Origin: Pomacea canaliculata
Taxonomy: Eukaryota > Mollusca > Gastropoda > Architaenioglossa > Ampullariidae
Direction: 5' to 3'
Assembly (NCBI RefSeq): GCF_003073045.1
Contig: NC_037590.1
Location: 8,389,042 to 8,453,041, forward strand
Length of the DNA: 64,000 nt
The position numbers and the translations under genes were made by a program. Of the stretch, positions 1-13,931 are shown in pieces. Below the pieces are notes generated by a model. The model did no database searches. It worked only from the letters and a program-made list of their open reading frames with translations, and was not told the origin of the DNA. The first letter of the stretch is position 1. Each line of letters begins with the position of its first letter.

Positions 1-392
1 ATGGGAAAATACTAGTAGAAACATATATATTATATACACATTTAAAAAGAAATTGCTGTGCACATTATACACTTCACTTCAACTAGGTGTTTCTGGACAC
101 TGGTTCAAATACATCTAACTGCTAATTAAGTTTAAAAAAAACCTAAGTCTTGGACTCCTTCACTCCTAACAAGCAATCTGTTTTAATACATGTCAAAGTA
201 TGCAAATACGATGTTATCTCAAATTTGACCATGACACCTCAAAACCGCTATTTTCTCGAGGCGCAGTGTACCTCTTAAACATGTTTTAAACATCTTTATA
301 TGAGAGAGACCGAGGAAGGAAGGGAGGAAAGCAAAGCAGGTGATGGGAAGGAAAGAGTGTATTTAAAAGTGTTGTGTGCAAGAACCCCTTAC

Positions 393-2481
393 TTGAAACC
401 ATAATGCAGAACTTGGTAGTAATGTCCAAAAACCTATGGGCACCATATTTGTTGATCTTGGTCTCTGGCATTCCATCAATCTCCTTCTTCATCTCCTCCA
501 CAGTCAGAGGGGTCTTCTCAGCAAGTTGCCACAGCATAGCGTTGGGGAAAATCAAGGCATAATTCTTGCTTCCATGCTCAGAGGCTGTTTTTTGAAGAAA
601 CATTCTATTTACAGTTGAATAATCAGACATTTCACCAACATAACCATTGACAGTAACAACATGAAAATATAAGTCTCAGAAGAAGAAATGAAGCCAAAGA
701 TAAAAGTTCTCAAGATCTAACTGAAGGGATCATATAACTTGAAACTCACAAGCTTAACTGTGGCTCCTATGTTATGTATATATATTTAAGGCGCCTTCTC
801 AATCACCAGAGACAGAATTCCAAACACTGGAGATTATCACGAGCATACATTTGTGCTAATATGATGCAAAGACTCCAAACCATCACATATACCAATCTCC
901 AAACTTCTCTGTCAATGAGTAAAAGATCAGTACATGATACTAAATAGCACACCGAAGGAGCAAGACTAACCAATGGTCTTTGCCAGAATCACGAGCTCCT
1001 TGTAGCAGTTGTCTATCAGTTGCTGCCGACTGGTCTGGGGCTCCTGGCCAATGCGACACATCTTGTTTTGCTTGCGGCCACCCTGCACAGCCATCTGAAC
1101 CTGGAAATTAAGTTTGATAAAAAATTACCATAACCATGTAAGAGGCACTGTTTCTGTACAGTACTCTATCTAGAAGACTGCAGCAGATATGATCCGGTGT
1201 TATCAACATAAAGACAGGTGGCAATGAGCACAAAGTAGCTTGCTAGTGTGGACTACTACCTTGATTTTATCGTGCATTAGGTCAGCTGCCTTTGAACCAA
1301 GCATAATATAACAGGCTGTTGTGTCTGCAGCAGTAGTTCTCAATTCCTCTGCTAGGATCTCTTCAATCACAAGACGGTGCAGCAAACGCTCTGCGTCACC
1401 TCGACTGTAGGCTGTGCCACGGCCATGAAGTGCCAGCTTATTGTGACCCAGATCCATAATGCGCGTGTTTTGTGAACCTGTCAGCATAACGACAAAGGGA
1501 CTGAATGCTCACAACAAGCAGGTGTAATATTTCACATACAGTTCTGTTGAATGCTAATAGATTTTGTGGCTATTACAAGAGTAGGGAAGTTAATAACTAG
1601 CGTTAGGCTACTGCCACATTTCTAAACAAACACAGGAAAAGAGTATCTGCACTAGTGATTTAGAAACTTAGTTCTTTTCTCTGTCAAGTAAAAATTAAAA
1701 AAAAAAAAAAGCGCTTTTACCTTTAAATATCTCCACAAAATGTAGAAGAGTGTAATCACTTCTTCGACCAGAGGTCAACTCTCGAACACACTTGACAATC
1801 TCTTTGGCATCTTCAGTAACATCTCGAACAATGAAAAGATCCTGGAAATATGTGTCAAAATTTTGGGGAGTAAATCTGTTTTTGTTAAAATCCTAATCCT
1901 AGCCCCCAGCCAAATCCCTAATCCTAAACAAAAACATAAACCCTACTTAAGCGATGGCACACACATCATGAAGCTTAGACTGTAGTACAGTCAAAAAAAA
2001 AAAAAAAAAAACAACAAAAAAAAACTATCAATGGTGTTAACCATCCTGTATGACAGCTTAATAATATGCATGTAGCTGGTGCTATGATCAAACAAGCAGG
2101 TTACATGAATTAGTCTATTAACCTCCAGAACTGACAGACATGCAAAATGTCTTTTTGGATTATTCGAGCCATGGTGTTTAATGTGTGCAGTCTGTCTAAA
2201 GGAAGTCTAAGGTTACTCCTGTGTAACGTGAGCACAAGAACACTGAGTATCACATCAATAAATGTGAAACATGCAGAGAACGAGCTTCTGTACCTTTGAC
2301 TTGCAGTTATCACAGAGGGCACCAGGAACCACATTACAGTGTTCACGGTCGAAATGGTGTTCTCCAAAATAATGAAGAACTTGAGATCTTCGACAGTCTG
2401 CCACATTCTCACAGTAGTGGACCATGCGAAACAAGTTGTTGATGTGCACTCTTTTCGATTCATATGTGGCACACTGATCTC
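393..2481 (-). CDS. BLM: BLM (RecQ helicase), C-terminal exons: RQC and HRDC domains
   Basis: This is the 3' part of the BLM DNA helicase gene, whose product unwinds recombination intermediates and dissolves double Holliday junctions with topoisomerase III. Exons on the minus strand are 2481-2294, 1841-1721, 1477-1260, 1100-971 and 584-393, all with GT-AG borders and matching phases. The 2481-2294 exon holds the zinc-binding part of RQC: cysteines appear in YCENVADC, EHC and CDNC, as in human BLM. The 1841-1260 exons hold the winged-helix part, with GTAYSRGDAERLL close to the human GSAYSRHNAERLF. The 1100-971 and 584-393 exons enter the HRDC domain (NYALIFPNAMLWQLAE, then IDGMPETKINKYGA). HRDC together with RQC separates BLM from RECQL4 or RECQL5. 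The last donor seen is at 392, so the rest of the C-terminus and its nuclear-localisation region lie beyond the left edge. Confidence 0.93.
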
Positions 2482-2794
2482 CTGAACATAGTTTTTGCGG
2501 TATTAATTCTCTTGTATTCAAATTAGCGTACACAGAATTATATCTTTTAGAACTTCTAAAATTTTGTCAAATGTCCCTTTCTTGCATTTAAGAAGCCTTT
2601 ATGAACTTTACGGCATAACCAATCACCAAAGAGTACATGGCAAAAGCCTGTAGAAAGCAGTCTAATAAAGCAAAGTACTCTTAATGCAAGATGGTGCAAA
2701 CAAACTTTTTCCACATTTAAACCTTGCAGAATATGAGAAACAAAGAACAGCTTCTTTAAGATGCACGTAATAGACTGTAGGTATTTATAATTCA

Positions 2795-6543
<3,749 letters not shown>

Positions 6544-6685
6544 TCAGATTTTATTTTTTCAGAATACTTACTATTTATACAAGTGTCATAACAAGGTTCC
6601 TACTTTTCACAACAGTAGCCAGTTTACATAAAACTAAAACCATATTTTTTTCTGTGTACAAAAAACGCAAACTTCAGTTGTTTAC

Positions 6686-9600
6686 CTGTATTGGTGGTGT
6701 CCAATGAAGTTGATTTCAAAGTATCAGCATCACTTTCACCAGCCTGTTTATCCCACTCTTTTATATCTGCCATGTCAAAATCATCGCCATTTTCTTCAAA
6801 ACCATCTACAATACTTTCAAATGATGTACAGTTAGAATCTGTGCTCCAATCAGCACGTCTCTCATTCTGTTTTGCATTGGACTTATGAGAAGCTACTGAT
6901 ATATCATAGTCAAACCTGAAACTATCAACACAAACATCTCTCAAGGCATTATTGCTATCATCGTTGATGACAATAGGTGAGCTGTCAGAATTCTGTCTAA
7001 CGCTCACAGTGCAATTTTTTGTCTGTTGAAACTGAGAACCTGAAAATGAAGTGATTGAGCCTGAAAACGACTCTCTGTCCTTGGAAACATTTGTTGGGAC
7101 AGGATCGCCAGCAGAAATGAGAGCTATGGGACGAGTGTCTTGTAAGTAGCTTGTGTGTGACTGGGTGAACTTGTCAGCGTCTTCAAAGAAGCTGTCTCCA
7201 CAGGGGACTGGTGAGGCAGTCACAGGCTGGAGTCTGGTGACAGGAATTTTTTTCACAACAGACTTAGAGACTGAAGGAGATGTGTGGGTCATGACCTTAC
7301 TGGCATTAACATTCTCAGCATCTTTCACTGGTAAGATGTTTGAGTGGCAGTTTTGTAGAAAGGAATGTGCACCGTTGTCGGGTGATCCACAGGTAGCTGA
7401 TAATGTGATCAAGCTTTGCCTGTCCTTGATTTGTTTTCTGAGGGAGAAAAAAAAATCTTCAAATAAATTATTTACAAAAAAACAACTATGTACCACATAA
7501 AAATACGATGCAAGGTAGCAAGTAGTTTGCATATCATTCATACTGACTTCATGATAAAACAGAACAACTTACAAGTATATTAGCTATCTTGTATGTCATA
7601 CTTCAAAACAGAGATAAGAACCACTTTCAAACAGAAATCAAAGAACAAAAGTAGTAAATAAATAAAAGCTTATTCACAAAAAGACCCTTAATGATTTGTA
7701 CACAGTGTTACACAGGGAAGTGGATAGGTGAGAATCACCCTCACAAAAGCTAGCCTTGATAAAAGTGTGCTCTAACACCTTACTTCCCATGAAAGGTTAT
7801 GGGACTATTTTATTAATCTAACCCTATAAAAACTCGACCTGATAGCTAGCAGGGCTTGCAGACGAGTGTAGTCACTGACACCAAGATTCATTAATGCAGC
7901 AGTGCTGGCCGTGCAGATAATCTCACACACCTCATCAGTAGCCTGCAGTAACAGTTGTTGCAGGTCACTATGGTGCTCCTTGGTCATCTGTAGACACAAC
8001 AACCTAACCTTACCTTTATCTGTATTTATCATCTGCATACACAAAGATCTAACCTTATCCTTGGTCATCTGTACATGATGATATAACTTTATTCCTGGCA
8101 AAAGAAACATAAGGGATTATGTCACTATGAGCAAGCCTACTGTACAAAAGGAAAGCTAATCATTTGAGAAGAATGAGATACCAAGGGGTAAATTACTACA
8201 GGATAACAGAAATACAGGCATGTTTTGCTTAATGATGAAGATAAGTTTTGAAAAATTTGTCATTAGGTGAATTCGTTGTTGGGCAAAATAAGAAAGTGTA
8301 CATGCATGTGGTCTGTTGTTGACTGAAACATTATGCAGTGCATAAAAAGGGTTTTAAATTCACCTGAAAAACATCTGTTGTCAGCAATGGATGCTTTGTA
8401 ACATCCACTCTACTACTCTCACTTCGTTGAACAAATCTTGAACAAGGTAGCTTGGTTATATCAGGAGGTGATGGTGAAAGAGCCTGGCTCTGATGAAACA
8501 TAGTCCCAACAGGACCTGAAGCTTGTGGTACAACACTACCAGCTGCTTGCCGAGACATGAGGGAACATGAACTGGCTTTCAATGAAGTATTTTCCCTTTG
8601 TAAAGTCTTTTGATCAGCAGAGTCTGCTTTGAATTCATTTCTAGCCACAGGCTTTTCAGATGGTGTTGTCACTATTTTCTGTGGAAGTACTGATCTTGGA
8701 AGGAACTTTTGTGGCTGGGGTCATTTTAGGTGTTGAGGAACAAAATCCTTTTTGATGCTGAGGTAAAGCAGTCTTAGAATTCCCACTTCCACATTCAGGC
8801 AATGCTGAACTGGTCTTTGCATTAATCAAGAAATTACTCCTTTGCTGGGAAAGTGGAAAATTAGCTCTCCCTGAAGAAATATCAGTATCATTTTCATCAT
8901 CACTGCTGAGTACCAGACTTCGATGTTTGCGCACTGGAGCAATGCCTTCATCACTATCAGATGAACTCTGAACAAAAAAAAACAAAAAAATCTTTGTTTT
9001 AATGTTATGGAATTTCTTTCAACCCAGAACTCATACTGTAAATAATCTGCTGTCAGCTAGGCTGGCATAAATAAAGGTGGCTCCACAGGTTAATGGTAAA
9101 TGCATTCAACCATGGAACAAAAAGTGACTGGTTTGAGACCCACACCTACCTTTGGAAAATTCCTCCTATCTCCCCACAATAGGTACCTGATATAATAATA
9201 ATGATGATGATGAAGATAGCCAAGCAGATACTATCGGTATAACAGAACAAATGCATCTTCAGCTGATGCTTAAATACTGACAATGATGATGCATCTCTTC
9301 GCTGAAAGGGAATGAAACTCAAATAGAACATTATAGAAGATGTATTAGGAAAGGTACATGTAGCTGAAGGACGGGGTTGGACTCTACCTTCCAGATGAGC
9401 TGTCCAAGACATAGTGAACCCTGTACTTTCGCTATTTTTCAGGACTCTACAGTTCACCGATCAACTCTTCAGTTTGCATGCAAATCCCTACAGTGTACAA
9501 TGCTTTAAAAACCACACAGTACCTCTTTTTCTCTCTTCCTCTGGCTCCTTGGTGTAACTGAAACAAAAATTATACTCATAAAGCACACTTATTAATTAAT

Positions 9601-11191
9601 ACTGTAACAAAAATTATACTCATAAAACACTCTATTAATACTGTAACATTCTTCCATTGCTTGATAACCACACAAAAATTATACCCATAAAACATCTTAT
9701 TAATACTGTAAAAGTTTCCCCTTGCTTGACAATTACACAAAAAAATGAGTTCTGTACAAGGAAGCCTGACAGAAAAATAGTTATCTATGACTTTAGTTTT
9801 CACAGACATCTCAGAATAATGAAAATTGCAAGTCTTCTTTGCATCCAAGTTTTTTTTTTCTTTCTCTATCAAGACTGATGACATCTATTTACAAGCAGAT
9901 CTTCCAATTTAACCTGTGGAAGCTCCAGACCACTTTGATGATTATCAGCATGGAGCATGACGTAGATGACTGCACTCTATTGCCTGTGTGGTTTGGAAAA
10001 GGCAGTCAAACAGAAACATAAAAATGAAAAATATAGCTCTAAATATTCAGCTTTACCTGGCGCCAAAACTGGCATGTCAAAATCATCATCATCATCTACA
10101 ACAAAGGTAAGTGAAGAAATATTTTCTTTAAAGGATGTATCACTGGTTTCTTTTGTCCCTTTGACCCTGGAAACAAAAGGTTTTTGTTTTGTTATTAAAT
10201 AATACAATAACCTGTGCCTACACATGACTGATATCTAATTTTCAGACTGTTCTCAACTGTAAAAGATTAATCACATTTGGATTCATGAAAGGAGAAAAAA
10301 ATTATGGTGCTTCTTAAGGGGTAAAAAAATTTACATGTAAGAACATGATATGTGATGCATTTTCATATACCTTTTTCAAAACTTAATTGGTGTGCAACTA
10401 AGATCGGGGCTAAGACATAAATATTATCAGCAGTTAATATCAAGAGAACTGAGCAAGACATCTTCAAATAAAGCTAGCTGCTGGATCAAAGCAGAAAGAT
10501 GACACCGAGTCTGAGCGTTATTTGTTCATGTTATTAAAAAAAAAAAAAATGTCTAGGTTTCAATGATAAGCATAAATAATGCTAATGACCTCAGACACAT
10601 ATGCCTCACCCGTTAGCAGATGCTGCATCTGTGTTGAATGATGTTCCATATTTAGATCCAGGCACCTTCATTCTTGGCCCCTGTGGTGGAACAGTTGCTA
10701 CTGGTTTGTTTGTTGTTGCTGTTGTTGTTGTAAGTGTAAATGATGACATAGATGATTGGATTTTCCTGGACTGAACCTACAATGGTCATGAGAAACAATA
10801 AAGAAGATGACTTATATCTACATCTTGTTCATAATTTTTGACTATCATTTCCCTGCCTTTAATGAGGTCTCTGAAACTGTTTGAAATAAAGTATCATTAT
10901 CATTATTACAGTCAATCAGTATGTGAGGAATTGTTGGGCACTGATATTATGACTATGATGAAGAACTTCTGTCTTTTTCTGCTTTAGCTGTACTTATTCT
11001 GGCATTTTGATTTACTAGTATTGTCAGCGTTGTCAGTGTTTACAAAGAAGGAATTAAAAAAAAAACAGCACACACACACACATCCACACACACTTACAAT
11101 GGATGAATTTGCTGCAGGTGATGCTCCACATGATGGTAAAGCATTTTCTGGCCTTGGTGTCTGGATATCTGTCACTTTTTTGAAGGTAAAC
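6686..11191 (-). CDS. BLM: BLM (RecQ helicase), N-terminal exons
   Basis: This is the regulatory N-terminal half of BLM. Minus-strand exons are 11191-11098, 10776-10610, 10166-10057, a 35-nt micro-exon 9557-9523, 8967-8364, 7987-7839 and 7437-6686. The first shown exon carries FTFKK, matching the human GFTFKKK near residue 37. The 10166-10057 exon has an acidic VVDDDDDFDM stretch. The micro-exon encodes a basic TPRSQRKREKE. The exon 7987-7839 matches the dimerisation helical bundle (LQQLLLQATDEVCEIICTA, compared with human KVMESICKLVDTI). The exon 7437-6686 has another acidic patch (ENGDDFDMADIKEWDK). Phases agree at every junction except inside 8967-8364, which is 604 nt long where 603 would keep frame, so the reading frame changes within it. 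The first coding exon, about 30-40 codons, was not found and should lie between 11.2 and 13.2 kb. Confidence 0.85.
7978..8090 (-). repeat. Degenerate tandem repeat at a BLM 3' splice site
   Basis: About three copies of a 35-45 bp unit lie immediately upstream (in gene sense) of the BLM exon 7987-7839. On the minus strand each copy contains an acceptor-like stretch ending in ACAG or GCAG followed by ATGA, and two copies are followed by donor-like AAG|GTTAGA and AAAG|GTAAGG. The stretch is also open in the exon's frame, reading QMTKDKVRSLC, MQMINTDKGKVRLLC and LQMTKEHH, so it could be partly exonic. Confidence 0.75.
9074..9190 (+). mobile_element. tRNA-derived SINE, degenerate
   Basis: This is a SINE head lying in a BLM intron. 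An A-box-like TGGCTCCACAGGTTAATGG is followed about 40 bp later by a B-box-like GGTTTGAGACCC, which are the two RNA polymerase III promoter boxes of tRNA-derived SINEs. A body and an AT-rich (ATA/ATG)n stretch follow. It is degenerate and is called from box spacing alone. Confidence 0.55.
9205..9470 (-). mobile_element. LINE 3' end fragment (CR1-like C-terminal tail)
   Basis: On the minus strand this stretch reads RRDASSLSVFKHQLKMHLF, the typical C-terminal end of CR1/jockey-like LINE ORF2 proteins (usually SLxxFKxxLKTHLF). It is followed downstream by an (ATC/ATT)n microsatellite tail at about 9195-9220. Only the end of the element is present. It sits back-to-back with the SINE in the same BLM intron. 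Confidence 0.6.
9557..9712 (-). repeat. Tandem repeat carrying copies of the BLM micro-exon acceptor
   Basis: Three to four degenerate copies of a 35-60 bp A+T-rich unit start at the acceptor of the BLM micro-exon 9557-9523. In gene sense the real acceptor is ATTTTTGTTTCAG. The repeated copies contain TTTTTGTTACAG or TTTTACAG followed by TATTAATA, so each has an acceptor-like sequence. Confidence 0.65.
11060..11096. repeat. (CA)n microsatellite adjacent to a BLM splice donor
   Basis: A short imperfect CA/TG repeat begins next to the donor of the BLM exon 11191-11098. In gene sense the donor GTAAGT runs straight into a TGTGTGTGG stretch, so the beginning of the intron is made of microsatellite. 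Confidence 0.7.
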
Positions 11192-11289
11192 CTGAAAAGT
11201 ATATTTTTAAACCAGCTTTAAAAGTTAGTCATTTTCTGCTCAAATAGGGAAAATTTATCTAATATTGTCTGACAATTAATTATATTGTC

Positions 11290-12140
11290 CTGTGATGAGA
11301 ATGATAAACTGTCTCAAATTTGGGCACACCAAGGAGAGATCTGAAGATCATTATGGGAGACCTAAGTGCCAAAGTGGGAGATAATAACACTAATAGGGAA
11401 CTCATCATGGAAAGACATGGCATCGGACCATGTCATAGGTGGGACTGTGTTCCCACACAAAAATATACACAAGACAGCTTGGACTTCCCCTGATGGCAAG
11501 ACGGAAAACCAGATTGATCATATAACAGTTGCTCAGAAGTGAAGGAGTCTCCAAGATGTCCAAGTGAGAAGAGGTGTAAATGTTGTTTCAGACCACCAGC
11601 TTCTAGTGGCAGTCTTCAAGATTAAGCTGGTCTTTCATTGATCCAGCAGGCAGACCACACCACAAATTCAATACTCAATACTTCAAGAACAAGCAAACAA
11701 GGGAAATTTATAACTGTGAAGTCAAGAATAAGTACGAGGCCCTTTCAGGACTGACAGAAGAATCAGTGAAAGAACACTGGTCAACACTCAAGAGCATTTG
11801 GAAGACAACCTGTACAGATGTTGTAGGAAAGAGGGAAAGAAAACACAAAAACAATGTGAAGGCAGTCCTACTGTATGGTTCTGAAACCTGGAGAGTGACA
11901 AACACCATCAACAACAAGCTTCAGACCTTTATCAACCGATGCCTATGCCATATTCTGGGAATAAGATGGCCTGAAAAGATCTCCAGCAGCAGCCTGTGGA
12001 AAAGAACCAACCAGAATGTCATTAGTCAAGACATCAAAAAGCGCAAATAGGGCTGGATAGGATACACCCTGTGCAAAAACCAGCTGACACAAGCAGGCAC
12101 TTGACTGGAACCCTAAGAGAAACAAGGGGACATGATCTCT
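11290..12140 (+). mobile_element. RTE/BovB-like LINE copy, internally deleted
   Basis: This is a degraded non-LTR retrotransposon in the region upstream of the resolved BLM exons. About 11330-11640 reads as the end of an AP-type endonuclease (TSPDGKTENQIDHITVA, then VVSDHQLL). About 11700-11850 reads as the linker before reverse transcriptase. From 11850 it jumps directly to the far C-terminal part (AVLLYGSETWRVTNT, QTFINRCLCHILGIRWPE, then KKRK). The catalytic RT core normally found between these is absent, so this is an internally deleted, non-autonomous copy with several stops. The family assignment rests on these residue patterns. Confidence 0.75.
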
Positions 12141-12251
12141 AAACACTTAAGCACTTTGTAAGTTTTTGAGGTCCACCATCATGTCTACAATTAAGCCAGC
12201 TCCCAATCTACAGTTAATAATGCGGTTTTATGAACTGTAGACTTGTACAAG

Positions 12252-12534
12252 TGTAACGGGATGAAACTTCCTAGCAGGACTAAACTTCTCAGTATAGTCT
12301 GCGCATGCGCATGAAGCGAAAGTTCACTTCGTTATCACTGCATAGCCATTTTTTTCTTTTCTTCGCCGAGTTAATAAGTAAAATAGTAAAAGTAAAAATG
12401 TTATAGTAAATCGGCGAAGAAAAAAAAAAGAAAAAAATGGCTACGCAACGATAACGAAGTGAACTTTCGCTTCGTGCGCATGCGCAGACTATACTGAGAA
12501 GTTTAGTCCTGCTAGGAAGTTTCATCCCGTTACA
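12252..12534. mobile_element. Palindromic MITE-like element with 4-bp target duplication
   Basis: This 283-bp element is almost entirely an inverted repeat. Arms of roughly 115-130 bp begin TGTAACGGGATGAAACTTCC and end with its exact complement, with few mismatches and a short A+T-rich loop. It is flanked on both sides by CAAG (12248-12251 and 12535-12538), a 4-bp target-site duplication. It has no coding capacity. Such structure fits a non-autonomous DNA transposon; the superfamily was not assigned. The arms carry a GCGCATGCGC palindrome. Confidence 0.88.
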
Positions 12535-12539
12535 CAAGC

Positions 12540-13260
12540 ACAGTCATTGTAGCTGTACGTTCAAGTATTTAGGTTAATGAGAGGTAGTCAATGTGTAATG
12601 TTACAAACAAGAAACCAGTCCTTCGTAAGAAAGTGTGTGCAAATAGTCTGTAACAGGAAAATCATGTTAGTTCATACTTTGATTATAATAATGGTGATAT
12701 TTACTTCTCAAAATGTGGTCATCGTGTAAATTTTATTACTGATAATGAGTTAAAATTGGACCTATCTCTATACTAACAAAAATTACAAGAGCTGTAATCC
12801 GTCTATGTAAAAATGACATTATACTAATAAATTAATTAATAAGAAATTTGTATTATTCACCCTTTATATTTGGCTGACATGTCTAATCGCACATTCCATT
12901 AAGGGCGATTTATGTGGTTGTGTATCGTTTTGTTTTTACCGCCATTAACTTGCACGCGGGTACATGTAAAAGAGAAATACAATATTTCAGCGAAATTAAT
13001 GACTAATTGATCGATTTAAAATATAAAACATTATAATGTCAATTTAAATATCATAGGGAACGATACCAAATACAGGCTAAAAATATTTAAATTTTAATAT
13101 TAAAATATTTCAAAAATCCCCTTCCTGAACGGTATAACTTTTAAAACACTTTGCAAACCGGAAATGCATATTTATGTTTATCATGGAGATCCGGCAACTA
13201 AAAAGTGGGAAAATGCACAACATATTTTCTCAATGATCTACAATTGATGCTGATACTTAG
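12540..13260. promoter_or_regulatory. Divergent BLM / ABHD8 promoter region, with ABHD8 5' UTR exon end
   Basis: The interval separates BLM (minus) from ABHD8 (plus), so both must start here or close by. A strong splice donor (ATACTTAG|GTGAGT) follows 13260. It pairs naturally with the acceptor TTGTATCAG before 13890, just upstream of the ABHD8 start codon. A non-coding first exon of ABHD8 ending at 13260 is therefore likely. No TATA box or CpG island is evident by eye. The unresolved first exon of BLM should also lie here or between 11.2 and 13.2 kb. Confidence 0.5.
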
Positions 13261-13562
13261 GTGAGTAAAAATGTAATTTTAAACACTGTAAGCAGTCGTA
13301 CCCTATCATTTGCACGCTTGTGCACTGTTGGGAAATGTGCTTGGGGAGGAGCACGCTGACATCTCGATCGTCAGTGTGTACATAATTATATGATTATATT
13401 AATGATTTTCAGTCATGAACATAAGGCCAACATTATTTGACACAATTCTTAAAAGTTTTTTCTTGTTTCTTCATGATGATTATGAAGTGTGATCTGTAGA
13501 GTTTTTCTAGGAAAAATGCGTTAGTATGTATAGCAATATCCCCAATTTTTAGTGTCATATTA

Positions 13563-13563
13563 A

Positions 13564-13599
<36 letters not shown>

Positions 13600-13725
13600 T
13601 CTATTTGTAATGAGCAGGTATCATTCAGAAGAATGCTCATTGAGCAGCACAAAACAAAACAAAAAAAATAAAAAAAGAAGAAAAAGATAAAGTGAACAAA
13701 TATATAAAACACCAGAAAAGTATAT
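13563..13725 (+). repeat. Interspersed repeat with (GAT)n head, copy 1
   Basis: A (GAT)n run is followed by TGTAATGAGCAGGTATC, AAGAATGCTCATTGAGCAG, an A-rich stretch and AACAAATATATAAAACACCAG. The same order and sequence recur at 22083-22243, so this is a dispersed element and not just a microsatellite. Here it lies in the ABHD8 5' UTR intron. No coding or tRNA-like part was seen. Confidence 0.75.
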
Positions 13726-13931
13726 ATCCCATGCATACTGTTTTTAATTACTGTGGTAAATTGAAAAAAAAAAAAAAGTTGTTTTATAGGAATAATCTGC
13801 TGAAAGATAATAACTCAGATAAAATTTTTGAGCCGAATCTTCACTGATAGAGTTTGAATCTCTGGTAATTTAATTGTATTTTGTATCAGAAAAGAAGAAT
13901 CCTGCATAAATGAGAAAGTGCAGAAAGAAGT

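Noticed and set aside
6624-7541. Possibility that the RecQ gene is RECQL4 because human MFSD3 lies near RECQL4
   Set aside because: The RQC and HRDC domains and the helicase sequence match BLM, so the nearby MFSD3 is not evidence for RECQL4.
12289-12537. Open frame of 82 codons inside the palindromic element
   Set aside because: It arises from the inverted repeat arms, has no domain and would be mirrored by the other arm.
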